Source: MHLP01 sp043736515 (GTDB lineage: Bacteria; Patescibacteriota; Minisyncoccia; Phycocordibacterales; UBA6899). From it: 64,000 bases of DNA. Shown here piece by piece: positions 23,788 to 30,986 of the stretch. A model generated the notes under the pieces. The model worked only from the letters and a program-made list of their open reading frames with translations. It was not told where the DNA came from and ran no database searches. The position numbers and the translations under genes are program-made. Numbering within the stretch: the stretch's first letter is position 1; each line of letters opens with the position of its first letter. The stretch covers positions 4,246 to 68,245 of the forward strand of contig JAYTCK010000021.1 of assembly GCA_043736515.1 (NCBI GenBank), read 5' to 3'.

Positions 23788-23842
23788 TCACTATCTCCTG
23801 TGTTGGATTGCACGCCACGTGGTGTCCGTGGCGTGCGGGTTT

Positions 23843-24715
23843 TCAACGTTGCTGACGAGTGGCGCGAACCGATGCGAGAAACGAATCAACCATATTCACG
23901 GCCGAGTTCACTCCAACAGTCGCAAGGTAGCGATCGGGGCTTGCAGGTTTCTCTCCCACGACTTCATCATGAAAGACTTCAACGCCACCCTGGAAAAGCC
24001 ACCCAAAGAGTCCTGCGCCATCGAGGGGCGTGAGTTTCACATGCTCATAGCCTCCCCTTTCAACAGCAATCGAGAGACCGAAGTCTACTCGCGTTCCTGC
24101 TCCCTCCGGTGCTCGGATTTCCATCGTCATTACCGGGCGTACCCCTCTGTTGCGAATTTCTCGCACCAAGGAAAGCATTTCAACATTCTTGCTTTTCTTG
24201 AATAGTCCCAGGGTGACTCTCTCCCACGGAGCGTCCTTGGAGAGCGGCTGCTTTGCTTTCCACGTCACCTGTTCAGGTTCGGGGGGAATGAGCGGCGCGA
24301 CGGTAAACATCGCTGCTCGTGCCTGAGCAGAAGCAACGTGAGCCCGCGAAGCCGTCCGAAAAGGGCTTCGCCGATCCCCACCGTCGTACACCTTACTTGC
24401 CGGTTGAGCACCACCGTCATTCGGAAGTGTTTCCTCAACGACAGGTTCGACGACGACGACATCAGTTGCTGCGCTCGAAGGTGCACCGTCTGCCGCCACA
24501 ACACCGCTTTCGTCGTGAGGTGGTTCTTCTGTCACCGCCCGGACGACGTCGGTCATCGGCGCGGCTGCTTCTTCCGCGGGAGGCGGGGTGTCGACGGCGA
24601 CGGGGACCTTGCCCTGAAGCACTTGAAGCCCAGCAAGGGCATGGTTGGGGGCATGGGTTGGGTCATGGTAGGACTTGTCACCGCCAAGACGGTTCGGTTT
24701 GGATTGCGCGTTCAT
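23843..24715 (-). CDS. Hypothetical protein, 290 residues, with low-complexity N-terminal half
   Basis: Not recognised. Residues 1-120 are low-complexity, rich in Ala, Pro, Glu and Val (for example AVDTPPPAEEAAAP and DVVVVEPVVEE), probably disordered. Residues ~140-290 look like a folded domain (WERVTLGLFKKSKNVEMLSLVREI, MTMEIRAPEGAGTRVDFGLSIAV, AGLFGWLFQGGVEVFHDEVVG). No signal peptide or clear membrane helix. An AGGAG RBS precedes the ATG. It is probably co-transcribed with the 160-residue gene downstream. The GC-rich codon use differs from neighbours such as nusG and the SIMPL gene, which may point to transfer. Confidence 0.6.
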   Translation of the reverse strand: MNAQSKPNRLGGDKSYHDPTHAPNHALAGLQVLQGKVPVAVDTPPPAEEAAAPMTDVVRAVTEEPPHDESGVVAADGAPSSAATDVVVVEPVVEETLPNDGGAQPASKVYDGGDRRSPFRTASRAHVASAQARAAMFTVAPLIPPEPEQVTWKAKQPLSKDAPWERVTLGLFKKSKNVEMLSLVREIRNRGVRPVMTMEIRAPEGAGTRVDFGLSIAVERGGYEHVKLTPLDGAGLFGWLFQGGVEVFHDEVVGEKPASPDRYLATVGVNSAVNMVDSFLASVRATRQQR

Positions 24716-24888
24716 GGAATTACTCCTATTGAGTTGAGAGAAAAATTGCGCTGATTCAAAGTCAAAGAAAGGATATTATACTTCCCTTTCGCCTATAAAT
24801 AAGCGAGAAAAAAATACGTGATCCATAATTACCTTATCATGCTTATTGAATAAAGTCAATAGCATTCCATCGCTCTATAAACAACAAA

Positions 24889-24912
24889 AAAACGCCTTAT
24901 TGTAAGGCGTTT
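24889..24912 (-). terminator. Terminator after the 234-residue membrane protein gene
   Basis: AACGCCTTA and TAAGGCGTT form a 9-bp stem with a short loop; on the minus strand it is followed by seven Ts. Confidence 0.85.
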
Positions 24913-24939
24913 GAAGGTGCAGAGTGACGTAAATTCATT

Positions 24940-25644
24940 TCAGGAAGAGGTGTCAGTGCCTCTCATCAACGGTGGAGTGGGTGGGACTGGCATCGCAAGC
25001 TCAGTGGGTGGTACATCTAAAACAGGCTTCGTCTTTTGCAACTTCTGGCGGTGCGGAAGTAATCGAGTCCACAAAAACATAGCAAGTAACCCAAATGCAA
25101 TCACCGAAAAGATCAAAAAGGCAACCGCTTTTCTCCAAAAAGCTCCCTCCATTGCGTATTTCGAAGATAAGTCCTTGTTTATTGCTTCGAGATTCTTTAG
25201 TTCACCGTAAAGGCGCGCAGTTCCTTCCGCGTCTGTTGCGTCATTGTCAATAACGAGCCCATGATGATCTATTCCACCTGTACTCTCCTCGAGTATGATG
25301 CCGGGAATAGACGCGCCCGGAGGGACACGCACAAACACTGGCTCGGCAGGAATATAGACCACCTGCGTCTTGGGTACACGCTTCCAGTCCGCTTCGGTGC
25401 ACTTTCGATCGGTGAGATAACACGCTTCTGTTTCAAGAAACTGCTTGTAGGGGTGCGCGCGCCGATATTCGGGACTCATCCGAGCATAGTGATTCCACAA
25501 CCAATTTCCGGGAGACAGTGTGACTTCTCGAACAAGTGTCGCGCTCGTGGGCGTAATCGTTTGCGCCATCACAGGAGGAGCAAAGAAGACCGTGGCGGCA
25601 AGTATCATTGCAAAGAGCGTACAAATCCAGCATCGTAATTTCAT
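24940..25644 (-). CDS. Exported protein with C-terminal membrane anchor and proline-rich tail
   Basis: 234 residues, not recognised. A signal peptide (MKLRCWICTLFAMILAATVF, cut probably after VMA-Q at residue 27) leads to an exported domain of about 140 residues. That domain includes NWLWNHYARMSPEYRRAHPYKQF and QVVYIPAEPVFVRVPPGASI, which read faintly like a LysM or FimV-type peptidoglycan-binding module. It has two cysteines in EACYLTDRKC that could pair. A helical stretch (ELKNLEAINKDL) precedes a transmembrane helix (about 172-193, AVAFLIFSVIAFGLLAMFLW) and a cytoplasmic proline-rich tail. RBS AGGAG upstream, terminator downstream. Confidence 0.6.
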   Translation of the reverse strand: MKLRCWICTLFAMILAATVFFAPPVMAQTITPTSATLVREVTLSPGNWLWNHYARMSPEYRRAHPYKQFLETEACYLTDRKCTEADWKRVPKTQVVYIPAEPVFVRVPPGASIPGIILEESTGGIDHHGLVIDNDATDAEGTARLYGELKNLEAINKDLSSKYAMEGAFWRKAVAFLIFSVIAFGLLAMFLWTRLLPHRQKLQKTKPVLDVPPTELAMPVPPTPPLMRGTDTSS

Positions 25645-25716
25645 GAATTTCTCCTGAACAAATTTACGAAAAACAAATCTCTCTCCGATACACTACTCTC
25701 TCTTGTTTGTAGTGTC

Positions 25717-25753
25717 AAAACAAAACCCCACTCATCGAGTGGGGTTTTGTTTT
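25717..25753. terminator. Long bidirectional terminator after the SIMPL gene
   Basis: A 17-bp perfect stem, AAAACAAAACCCCACTC (25717-25733) pairing with the complementary arm ending at 25753, with a 3-nt loop. T-rich on both strands. Confidence 0.85.
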
Positions 25754-25771
25754 AAAAAACTTTTTTATTTT

Positions 25772-26608
25772 TTAACGAATTTCATACACGATAGTCACAC
25801 TTGAAGAAAAGCTATTTTCTCCAACAGGAATCTCAGCAGGTGCATTCGCGGCCATTGAATCAAGCGCCATCTCTTTATCCATACTTGCGCGAGCAAACGG
25901 ATAATAACTACCGCCTTCACTGAATGAAACGATGCGCACAAGTTCAACACCCAAGTCTTTTGCAAGCTGCTCTGCTTTTACTTCTGCTTTATCGATTGCC
26001 ACTTTGCGGGCCTCGTTCTGTTTTGCATCGGGGTATTCTACAGTGAATACGGGGCCGCCTATGTTTGTTGCGCCCTTATCGGTAATTCCTCCGAGAATAG
26101 CGCCAGTGTCATCAATCTTGCGAACTTTCACTTCAATAGACTGCGTTACCTCGTAGCCGAGCAGCACCTGCTTTCCCGGAGGCTGGTGACATGGAAAAGT
26201 AATGCACATAATCTTGGTTTCCTGCCACTCATGTCTTGGGTTCAAACTATATCCTGCCGTCTTAATATCTTTCTCTTCAACACCCGACTCTTTGAGAAAT
26301 ACGAGGATTGCTTTTACTTTGTCATCCGTCTGCTTGCGAGCATCCGCTGCCTTCACAGCTTCCGAAGTAACAGTAAACGAGATAGTCGAAATGTCCGGAG
26401 CAGCGAATACTTCACCGTCACCGCTTACGGAGATTGTTGCTTCAGCTTCCTCTCCCCTCCCGATAAAATCGTATCCCTTGAGCTCCGTCACCGCCATCGA
26501 AAGAATGAGTAACGCTCCTGAGAATGCGAGTATTGAAACCGCAGCGATTAACTCCCTTGGGGGCATAATCCGAATTACTTTTCCCTCGTCATTATTTTCT
26601 GTTGCCAT
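25772..26608 (-). CDS. SIMPL (DUF541) domain membrane-anchored protein
   Basis: 278 residues. One N-terminal transmembrane helix (about 20-43, LIAAVSILAFSGALLILSMAV) is followed by a periplasmic-type SIMPL domain: ATISVSGDGEVFAAPDISTISFTV, QTDDKVKAILVFLKESGVEEKDIKTAGYSLNPRH and IEVKVRKIDDTGAILGGITDKGATNIGGPVFTVE are the standard family segments (PF04402). An insertion (ETKIMCITFPCHQPPGKQ) contains two cysteines. The family includes E. coli YggE and mammalian SIMPL; its biochemical role is unclear, with oxidative stress proposed. It lies downstream of glmS, after the MITE-like element. Confidence 0.9.
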   Translation of the reverse strand: MATENNDEGKVIRIMPPRELIAAVSILAFSGALLILSMAVTELKGYDFIGRGEEAEATISVSGDGEVFAAPDISTISFTVTSEAVKAADARKQTDDKVKAILVFLKESGVEEKDIKTAGYSLNPRHEWQETKIMCITFPCHQPPGKQVLLGYEVTQSIEVKVRKIDDTGAILGGITDKGATNIGGPVFTVEYPDAKQNEARKVAIDKAEVKAEQLAKDLGVELVRIVSFSEGGSYYPFARASMDKEMALDSMAANAPAEIPVGENSFSSSVTIVYEIR

Positions 26609-26705
26609 AATATATTACTTATACGACTTATTAATATGATTACCTTCACCTATTATACCAGCAATAACAGTCTTCTCCAGGGTTTTGTGACAATTATCAA
26701 CTTAT

Positions 26706-26831
26706 GGCGAGGGTGGAATTTGGGATGCAGTCCGAAGTGCTGGACCGTTTCGGATCCGGGGGCTGTAGTCTCCTACTGCTCCCGAATTCAAATCGGAAAG
26801 GACGAGGAGTGCGCCCAAATTACCCCTCGCC
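26706..26831. mobile_element. MITE-like element with terminal inverted repeats, at the glmS stop codon
   Basis: 126 bp bounded by imperfect terminal inverted repeats: GGCGAGGG...AATTTGGG (26706-26724) on the left and CCCAAATT..CCCTCGCC (26814-26831) on the right. The element is flanked by TTAT on both sides (26702-26705 and 26832-26835), as expected for a 4-bp target-site duplication. The right TTAT contains the glmS stop codon. The interior has a further hairpin (GTAG-TCTC-CTAC with flanking GC pairs, around 26758-26783) but no ORF. Alternatively it is a structured 3' UTR element of glmS. Confidence 0.55.
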
Positions 26832-28631
26832 TTATTTGACCGTCACCGATTTTGCTAAATTGCGCGGCTTGTCTGGGTCGTTGCCACGGAGTACCGCAAG
26901 ATGGTACGCAAGGAGCTGGATCGGGATGATGCTCGCGATCGGGCTGGCAACACCAAGATCGGGGACCTTTATCCATTCATCAAATAATTTACTGTGCTCC
27001 GGCGCAATACCGATCACATATGCACCGCGCGAACGGAGCTCCATGGTGTTCGATTCCATATCGCGCCTGGTCTCGTCATTGGGAATAAGCGCAATGATTG
27101 GTGTTCCCTTTTCAATGAGCGCGATCGGTCCGTGCTTGAGTTCCCCTCCCGGAAAACCTTCCGCGTGAATATATGATACTTCTTGTATTTTTATCGCTGC
27201 TTCTTGTGCCAGTGGTGCATTCAATCCTCGTCCGATGATGTAAATATCGTCGTGTGCATTCAGTCTCATCGCAATTTGCTTAATCTCATGTGAAAGGTCG
27301 GGAGTGAGCCAGGCCTTGATGTCCTTCACAACACCTCGCATGACATGTTTTCCATCCGCAAGCTTTTTGCCAAGTGCGTATGCAATAAGGATAAGTATGG
27401 CGATCTGCGCGGTTGCGGCCTTTGTCGAGGCCACTGCTATCTCGGGACCCGCATTGAGAAAAAGTGACTTTTGTGACATGCGATCGATCGACGAACCTAC
27501 AACATTTAATAAGGAGAGGATACGCGCACCTTCTTTATGTGCGATACTTAGCCCTTCAAGCACATCTGCCGTTTCTCCGCTTTGAGACACTGCAAAAATG
27601 GTGCTTTTTTTGTTAAGGAACTGTCCGTATGCGGCAAACTCCGAACCGACGTAGGTATTTGCAAGCTTTCCCGCCACACGTGCCGCATAGAGTTCACCAA
27701 GTTTCGCCATCTTTGCTGCAGTACCGCATCCGATGAAGAAGAGGTGTTCAGATTCTTTCATGAGTCGTGCAAATTCTTCAAGCTTCGCGTCTTCTTGGTG
27801 GATTGCCTTATCCAAGGAGAGTGGCTGCTCCATGATCTCCTTTAACATGTAATGCGGATACCCTTCTTTGGTCGCACTCGCCTTGTCCCAGGTAATCTCT
27901 GTCCATTCATGATCAATCTTTTTTCCTGTCTTAAGGTCACGAATCATAATGGAGTCGGGTAATACTTTCATATACTCCTGATCACCGGGGTAAAGCACTG
28001 TGCGGGTATGGTCGATAAATGCGGGAACATCGGACGCGAGAAAAAATTCCCGCTTTCCCTTTCCCACAACAAGCGGTGAGCCATCACGCATCGCAAGAAG
28101 ATACGGCTCGCCGAGTTTCATCACAACCACAGCGTACCTGCCTTCGAGCATTCTTCCCGTTTCTACAAAAGCGGCCTCAAAAGTTTTTCCTTCATCCACA
28201 ATGAAGTAATCGATAAGGTGCGGGATGACTTCGGTGTCGGTTTCGGATAGAAAAATTTTATCAACAACAGCACTACCGAGTTTTCCACGTAAAAAATTCC
28301 TGATCTCTTCGTGATTTTCTACGATGCCGTTGTGAATCACGGCGATCGTACGCGATCGATTAAAGTGGGGGTGCGCATTTGCCTCTGTTACTCCTCCGTG
28401 CGTCGCCCACCGCGAGTGGCCAATGGCCATTTTGCCCATGATTCCTTCAAGGTCCTTTTTTGCTGCAAGTGATATCTTACCGACAGCTTTTGTAGCAAAC
28501 AGAGCTCCATTTTGTTCTGCCGCAATACCCCACGAATCGTATCCGCGGTATTCGAGTTCACAAAGCGCCTTATTGACCATAAGCGCAATCTCTTTGTTTG
28601 TTTCACCAATGTAGCCAAATATTCCACACAT
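26832..28631 (-). CDS. glmS: Glutamine--fructose-6-phosphate aminotransferase (isomerizing)
   Basis: 599 residues from the ATG at 28631, which puts the catalytic cysteine at position 2 (MCGIFGYIG). An in-frame ATG at 28670 would bury that cysteine and is rejected. The N-terminal Ntn glutaminase domain (EYRGYDSWGIA, HSRWATHGGVTEANAHPH) is followed by two SIS isomerase domains (GCGTAAKMAKLGE, SQSGETADVLEG, STKAATAQIA) and the C-terminal DKPRNLAKSVTVK tail. It makes glucosamine-6-P, the first step towards UDP-GlcNAc and peptidoglycan. No glmS ribozyme is visible in the ~150-bp upstream region. Confidence 0.97.
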   Translation of the reverse strand: MCGIFGYIGETNKEIALMVNKALCELEYRGYDSWGIAAEQNGALFATKAVGKISLAAKKDLEGIMGKMAIGHSRWATHGGVTEANAHPHFNRSRTIAVIHNGIVENHEEIRNFLRGKLGSAVVDKIFLSETDTEVIPHLIDYFIVDEGKTFEAAFVETGRMLEGRYAVVVMKLGEPYLLAMRDGSPLVVGKGKREFFLASDVPAFIDHTRTVLYPGDQEYMKVLPDSIMIRDLKTGKKIDHEWTEITWDKASATKEGYPHYMLKEIMEQPLSLDKAIHQEDAKLEEFARLMKESEHLFFIGCGTAAKMAKLGELYAARVAGKLANTYVGSEFAAYGQFLNKKSTIFAVSQSGETADVLEGLSIAHKEGARILSLLNVVGSSIDRMSQKSLFLNAGPEIAVASTKAATAQIAILILIAYALGKKLADGKHVMRGVVKDIKAWLTPDLSHEIKQIAMRLNAHDDIYIIGRGLNAPLAQEAAIKIQEVSYIHAEGFPGGELKHGPIALIEKGTPIIALIPNDETRRDMESNTMELRSRGAYVIGIAPEHSKLFDEWIKVPDLGVASPIASIIPIQLLAYHLAVLRGNDPDKPRNLAKSVTVK

Positions 28632-28718
28632 AAGTTGGGGAGAAGAAATTAGGGAGTAGAAAAAATACAAATGCTCATGTCATTATTTATAACATGCGTT
28701 CTCTTCGAATGTCGCATA

Positions 28719-28746
28719 TTGACAAACAAGTGTCACTCCGTAGAAT
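28719..28746 (+). promoter_or_regulatory. Promoter for the Cys-rich small protein gene
   Basis: TTGACA (28719-28724), a 16-nt spacer and TAGAAT (28741-28746), 37 bp before the ATG at 28783. Confidence 0.75.
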
Positions 28747-28782
28747 CGACTTAGATTCTTCCACTAAATGGGTAGGTGATAC

Positions 28783-28998
28783 ATGTCGAAATATGTTCAA
28801 CGCATACCATGCACCGCATGCGCAAAAGCAAATCCAGTAGAGAGGCAGGGTTGCCGTGAATGTCGTGGTGTTGGTTATAATGAGTACTTCACAAAACCTG
28901 AGGGCTGCACAGGGCAGCAGCCGGAATGTCCAGTTGCCTACGATCCTGGTGTTCATGGCTGGGAATGTTCACGATGCGAGCAAAGTGGCCCACTATAA
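28783..28998 (+). CDS. Small cysteine-rich, probably zinc-binding protein
   Basis: 71 residues. Four cysteines form two CxxC knuckles (CTAC at 10-13, CREC at 24-27, the latter followed by RGVG), the pattern of the DnaJ-type zinc finger (CxxCxGxG). Two more cysteines (C42, C49) and a third knuckle (CSRC at 62-65) follow, eight in all, enough for two zinc sites. No membrane segment. It has a strong promoter and its own terminator. It could be a tiny zinc-ribbon regulator or a metallochaperone; no family recognised. Confidence 0.7.
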   Translation: MSKYVQRIPCTACAKANPVERQGCRECRGVGYNEYFTKPEGCTGQQPECPVAYDPGVHGWECSRCEQSGPL

Positions 28999-29025
28999 AG
29001 TAAATTGTTCCAAGCATCTTTTTTG

Positions 29026-29051
29026 CCCACCAATAATTTTGGTGGGTTTTT
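29026..29051 (+). terminator. Terminator after the Cys-rich gene
   Basis: CCCACCAA (29026-29033) and TTGGTGGG (29039-29046) followed by TTTTTA on the plus strand. Confidence 0.85.
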
Positions 29052-29064
29052 ATTTGCACAAAAG

Positions 29065-29093
29065 TTGACATAACTAGAACCGTATGATTTTAT
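29065..29093 (+). promoter_or_regulatory. Promoter for the 76-residue protein at 29140
   Basis: TTGACA (29065-29070), a 17-nt spacer and TTTTAT (29088-29093). Confidence 0.55.
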
Positions 29094-29139
29094 TGTATCG
29101 GCTCAAATTGTAAGTTCTCATTTTCCAAAAGGGGCAATC

Positions 29140-29370
29140 ATGACAATTGAAACTGAACATCAAATCCACGTGGTAACAATCGTGGCCAGCGCAGCGAGTA
29201 GCTCAGTGCACACATGTGTCATGACGGGGTACACCAAGGACGCGGCCAAAAATGCGGCGAGCGCTCTCTCTGTCGGACAGGAAAACACAAGAGGAACACG
29301 CTACGTAAGGGCTACAGTTCACGACACAGGACGTCCATTCACCGATGAATCCCCAAAATGGGGTTTGTAG
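29140..29370 (+). CDS. Small protein, 76 residues, unknown
   Basis: Not recognised. Soluble, rich in Thr, Ala and Ser, with alternating strand-like and helix-like stretches (HQIHVVTIVASAASSSVHTC, KDAAKNAASALS, RYVRATVHDTG). An RBS (AAAGGGG) lies 7 nt before the ATG. Promoter and terminator flank it closely, so it is an independent unit like the other small plus-strand genes in this window. The stop is TAG. Confidence 0.6.
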   Translation: MTIETEHQIHVVTIVASAASSSVHTCVMTGYTKDAAKNAASALSVGQENTRGTRYVRATVHDTGRPFTDESPKWGL

Positions 29371-29380
29371 TACCCCAACA

Positions 29381-29406
29381 CCCGTCATGAAAATGGCGGG
29401 TTTTAT
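29381..29406 (+). terminator. Terminator after the 29140 gene, overlapping the murD end
   Basis: CCCGTCAT (29381-29388) and ATGGCGGG (29393-29400) with a GAAA loop and one T-G pair, followed by TTTTATTTT on the plus strand. Confidence 0.8.
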
Positions 29407-30848
29407 TTTATATATTTTTTTACGAGTGCATTAAACTTTTCTCCGCGGTCAAATTCATGGAGAAATTTTTCAAAGCTGGCTGCCCCTGGAGAAAAAAGTA
29501 TTGTCGTCTTACCCCGAAGCGTCTTCGCCACGCGAAATGCCTCCACTACGCACTCCCCAAGTGTCGGGTGCACCCTATTGTCAAGGTCCGACCTTGACAA
29601 TTTTTTTGGGTTGAGAGCGTTGAGTAATTTTGTCGTTGCGGAGCCTTCAAGAAAAACACAATATTCGCTGGGAATGTGTTTTTTTATTACACGAGCTTCA
29701 CCGGTGAATTCCAGTTCTTTATTAGTGCCTCCAGTTATCAGGACAACATTCCCCAGTTTGCGAAACCGCTCAATCGCGGCAATCACCCCGTCAGGTGAAG
29801 TAGCGCAGCTGTCATTTACGACAGTGAGCTTTCTTCTCTGGTATACGATCTCCTGTCGCATGCGCGGAGTGGGCAGTTTGAGTGCAAGTGCTTCGCCCAG
29901 CACTACCGCTCCATCGTAAAGCTTTACCGCAAGGACAGCACTCAGTAGGTTTTCAAGGTTGTGACTTCCCTTTTCTGCCACGAATTTTTTTATGGAGAAC
30001 AATTGCTGCTCGATCCTGTCAAAACGAAATATCAGTGTGTCGCCGCGCACAAACAGGCCATTCAATTTTCTTGGTAGCGGTTTGGTACTAATGAAAAAAA
30101 GTATTCCACGAGGTTTTTTTTGGAGAAAAAATTTCGTCCATGTGTTTTCATGATTGAGGATAAGAAAATCATCATCATGCTGGAGCTGAAAAATATTGGC
30201 TTTTGCCGATGCGTACGCTGTCATATTAGCATACCGATTGAGGTGATCAGGATAAAGATTAGTGATAACCGCAACATGCGGACCCTTCTCACTTGCAGGG
30301 AGATACTCCAATTGCCACGATGACAACTCGACAACTGCTGGAATACTTTTGCCAGTAATGCGGTCAAATTCTTTAAGAAGCGCATTGTCGGGAGTATTCC
30401 CGGATGGGAGTACTTGAGGATATTTCCTTTTGAGGAGCTCGGCAATCCATAGTGTTGTAGTTGTTTTGCCACGTGTACCCGTTACGGCAATTACGGGATT
30501 CGTGATATAGCGAAAAAAAAGACTAGCATCGTTTTCAATTCGCTTGCGTGCTGCCCGTGCAGCTTTTATATATTCACTTCCCTCTGGCACGCCGGGATTC
30601 ACGACGAGTAGATCGTGAGTACGGAAGTCCTCGAGTTGGTGTTTACCAAGCACATAGTGCACAGGGAGTGCTTGGAGCGACCGAAGTGATGGTGCGAGAA
30701 TCTTTCTGTCCCGCATGTCGGTGGCTGTCACCGTGGCTCCATGTTTGAGCAGCCATTTGGTGGTCGCAACGCCTCCTCCGTGGAGTCCCAGGCCCATGAC
30801 CAGCGCTTTTGTGGAGTTAAAGAGTTTTTTGGGATTATTAGCCTTCAT
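29403..30848 (-). CDS. murD: UDP-N-acetylmuramoyl-L-alanine--D-glutamate ligase
   Basis: 481 residues. The N-terminal Rossmann domain (KALVMGLGLHGGGVATTKWLLKHGATV) binds the UDP moiety; the ATP loop is GTRGKTTTT near residues 118-126; central and C-terminal Mur ligase signatures follow (ITNLYPDHLNRY, GSHNLENLLSAVLA, NDSCATSPDGVIAAI). It adds D-Glu to UDP-MurNAc-L-Ala in the cytoplasm. MurC is the alternative family member, but the sequence order and NDSxATSPD motif favour MurD. A 25-bp palindrome encoding part of KKLSRSDLDNR lies inside the C-terminal domain (29577-29601), where related proteins have a variable loop. Confidence 0.92.
   Translation of the reverse strand: MKANNPKKLFNSTKALVMGLGLHGGGVATTKWLLKHGATVTATDMRDRKILAPSLRSLQALPVHYVLGKHQLEDFRTHDLLVVNPGVPEGSEYIKAARAARKRIENDASLFFRYITNPVIAVTGTRGKTTTTLWIAELLKRKYPQVLPSGNTPDNALLKEFDRITGKSIPAVVELSSWQLEYLPASEKGPHVAVITNLYPDHLNRYANMTAYASAKANIFQLQHDDDFLILNHENTWTKFFLQKKPRGILFFISTKPLPRKLNGLFVRGDTLIFRFDRIEQQLFSIKKFVAEKGSHNLENLLSAVLAVKLYDGAVVLGEALALKLPTPRMRQEIVYQRRKLTVVNDSCATSPDGVIAAIERFRKLGNVVLITGGTNKELEFTGEARVIKKHIPSEYCVFLEGSATTKLLNALNPKKLSRSDLDNRVHPTLGECVVEAFRVAKTLRGKTTILFSPGAASFEKFLHEFDRGEKFNALVKKYIK
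29577..29601. repeat. Palindromic element inside murD
   Basis: ATTGTCAAGGTC (29577-29588), one C, and GACCTTGACAAT (29590-29601): a perfect 12-bp inverted repeat in frame within murD. The core of this palindrome recurs at 33022-33042. Confidence 0.85.
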
Positions 30849-30986
30849 AACGACATTCTAACATATTCAAAACTTCCAAATTTCTCGTGTAGGTTGACAC
30901 ATATAATCAGTGTGATTGAGTGATGAATAGACCAGACTAAAGCTCCTTGTAATTTTTAGCTTTATTTTCCAAACTAGGGGGTTCAG

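Noticed and set aside
23308..24033. Plus-strand 241-residue ORF opposite the 160-residue gene
   Set aside because: It is a GC-rich shadow. The minus-strand genes have RBSs, a terminator and better composition.
26704..26832. A tRNA (type II, Ser-like anticodon loop) in the 26.7-kb structured stretch
   Set aside because: The minus strand shows a 7-nt loop TTTGAAT on a 5-bp stem and a long arm, but there is no T-loop (TTCRA) next to the 3' acceptor strand and the length is wrong. A TIR-bounded element explains the pairing better.
28632..28782. A glmS ribozyme/riboswitch upstream of glmS
   Set aside because: The leader is only about 150 bp to the next promoter and shows none of the ribozyme's core sequence.
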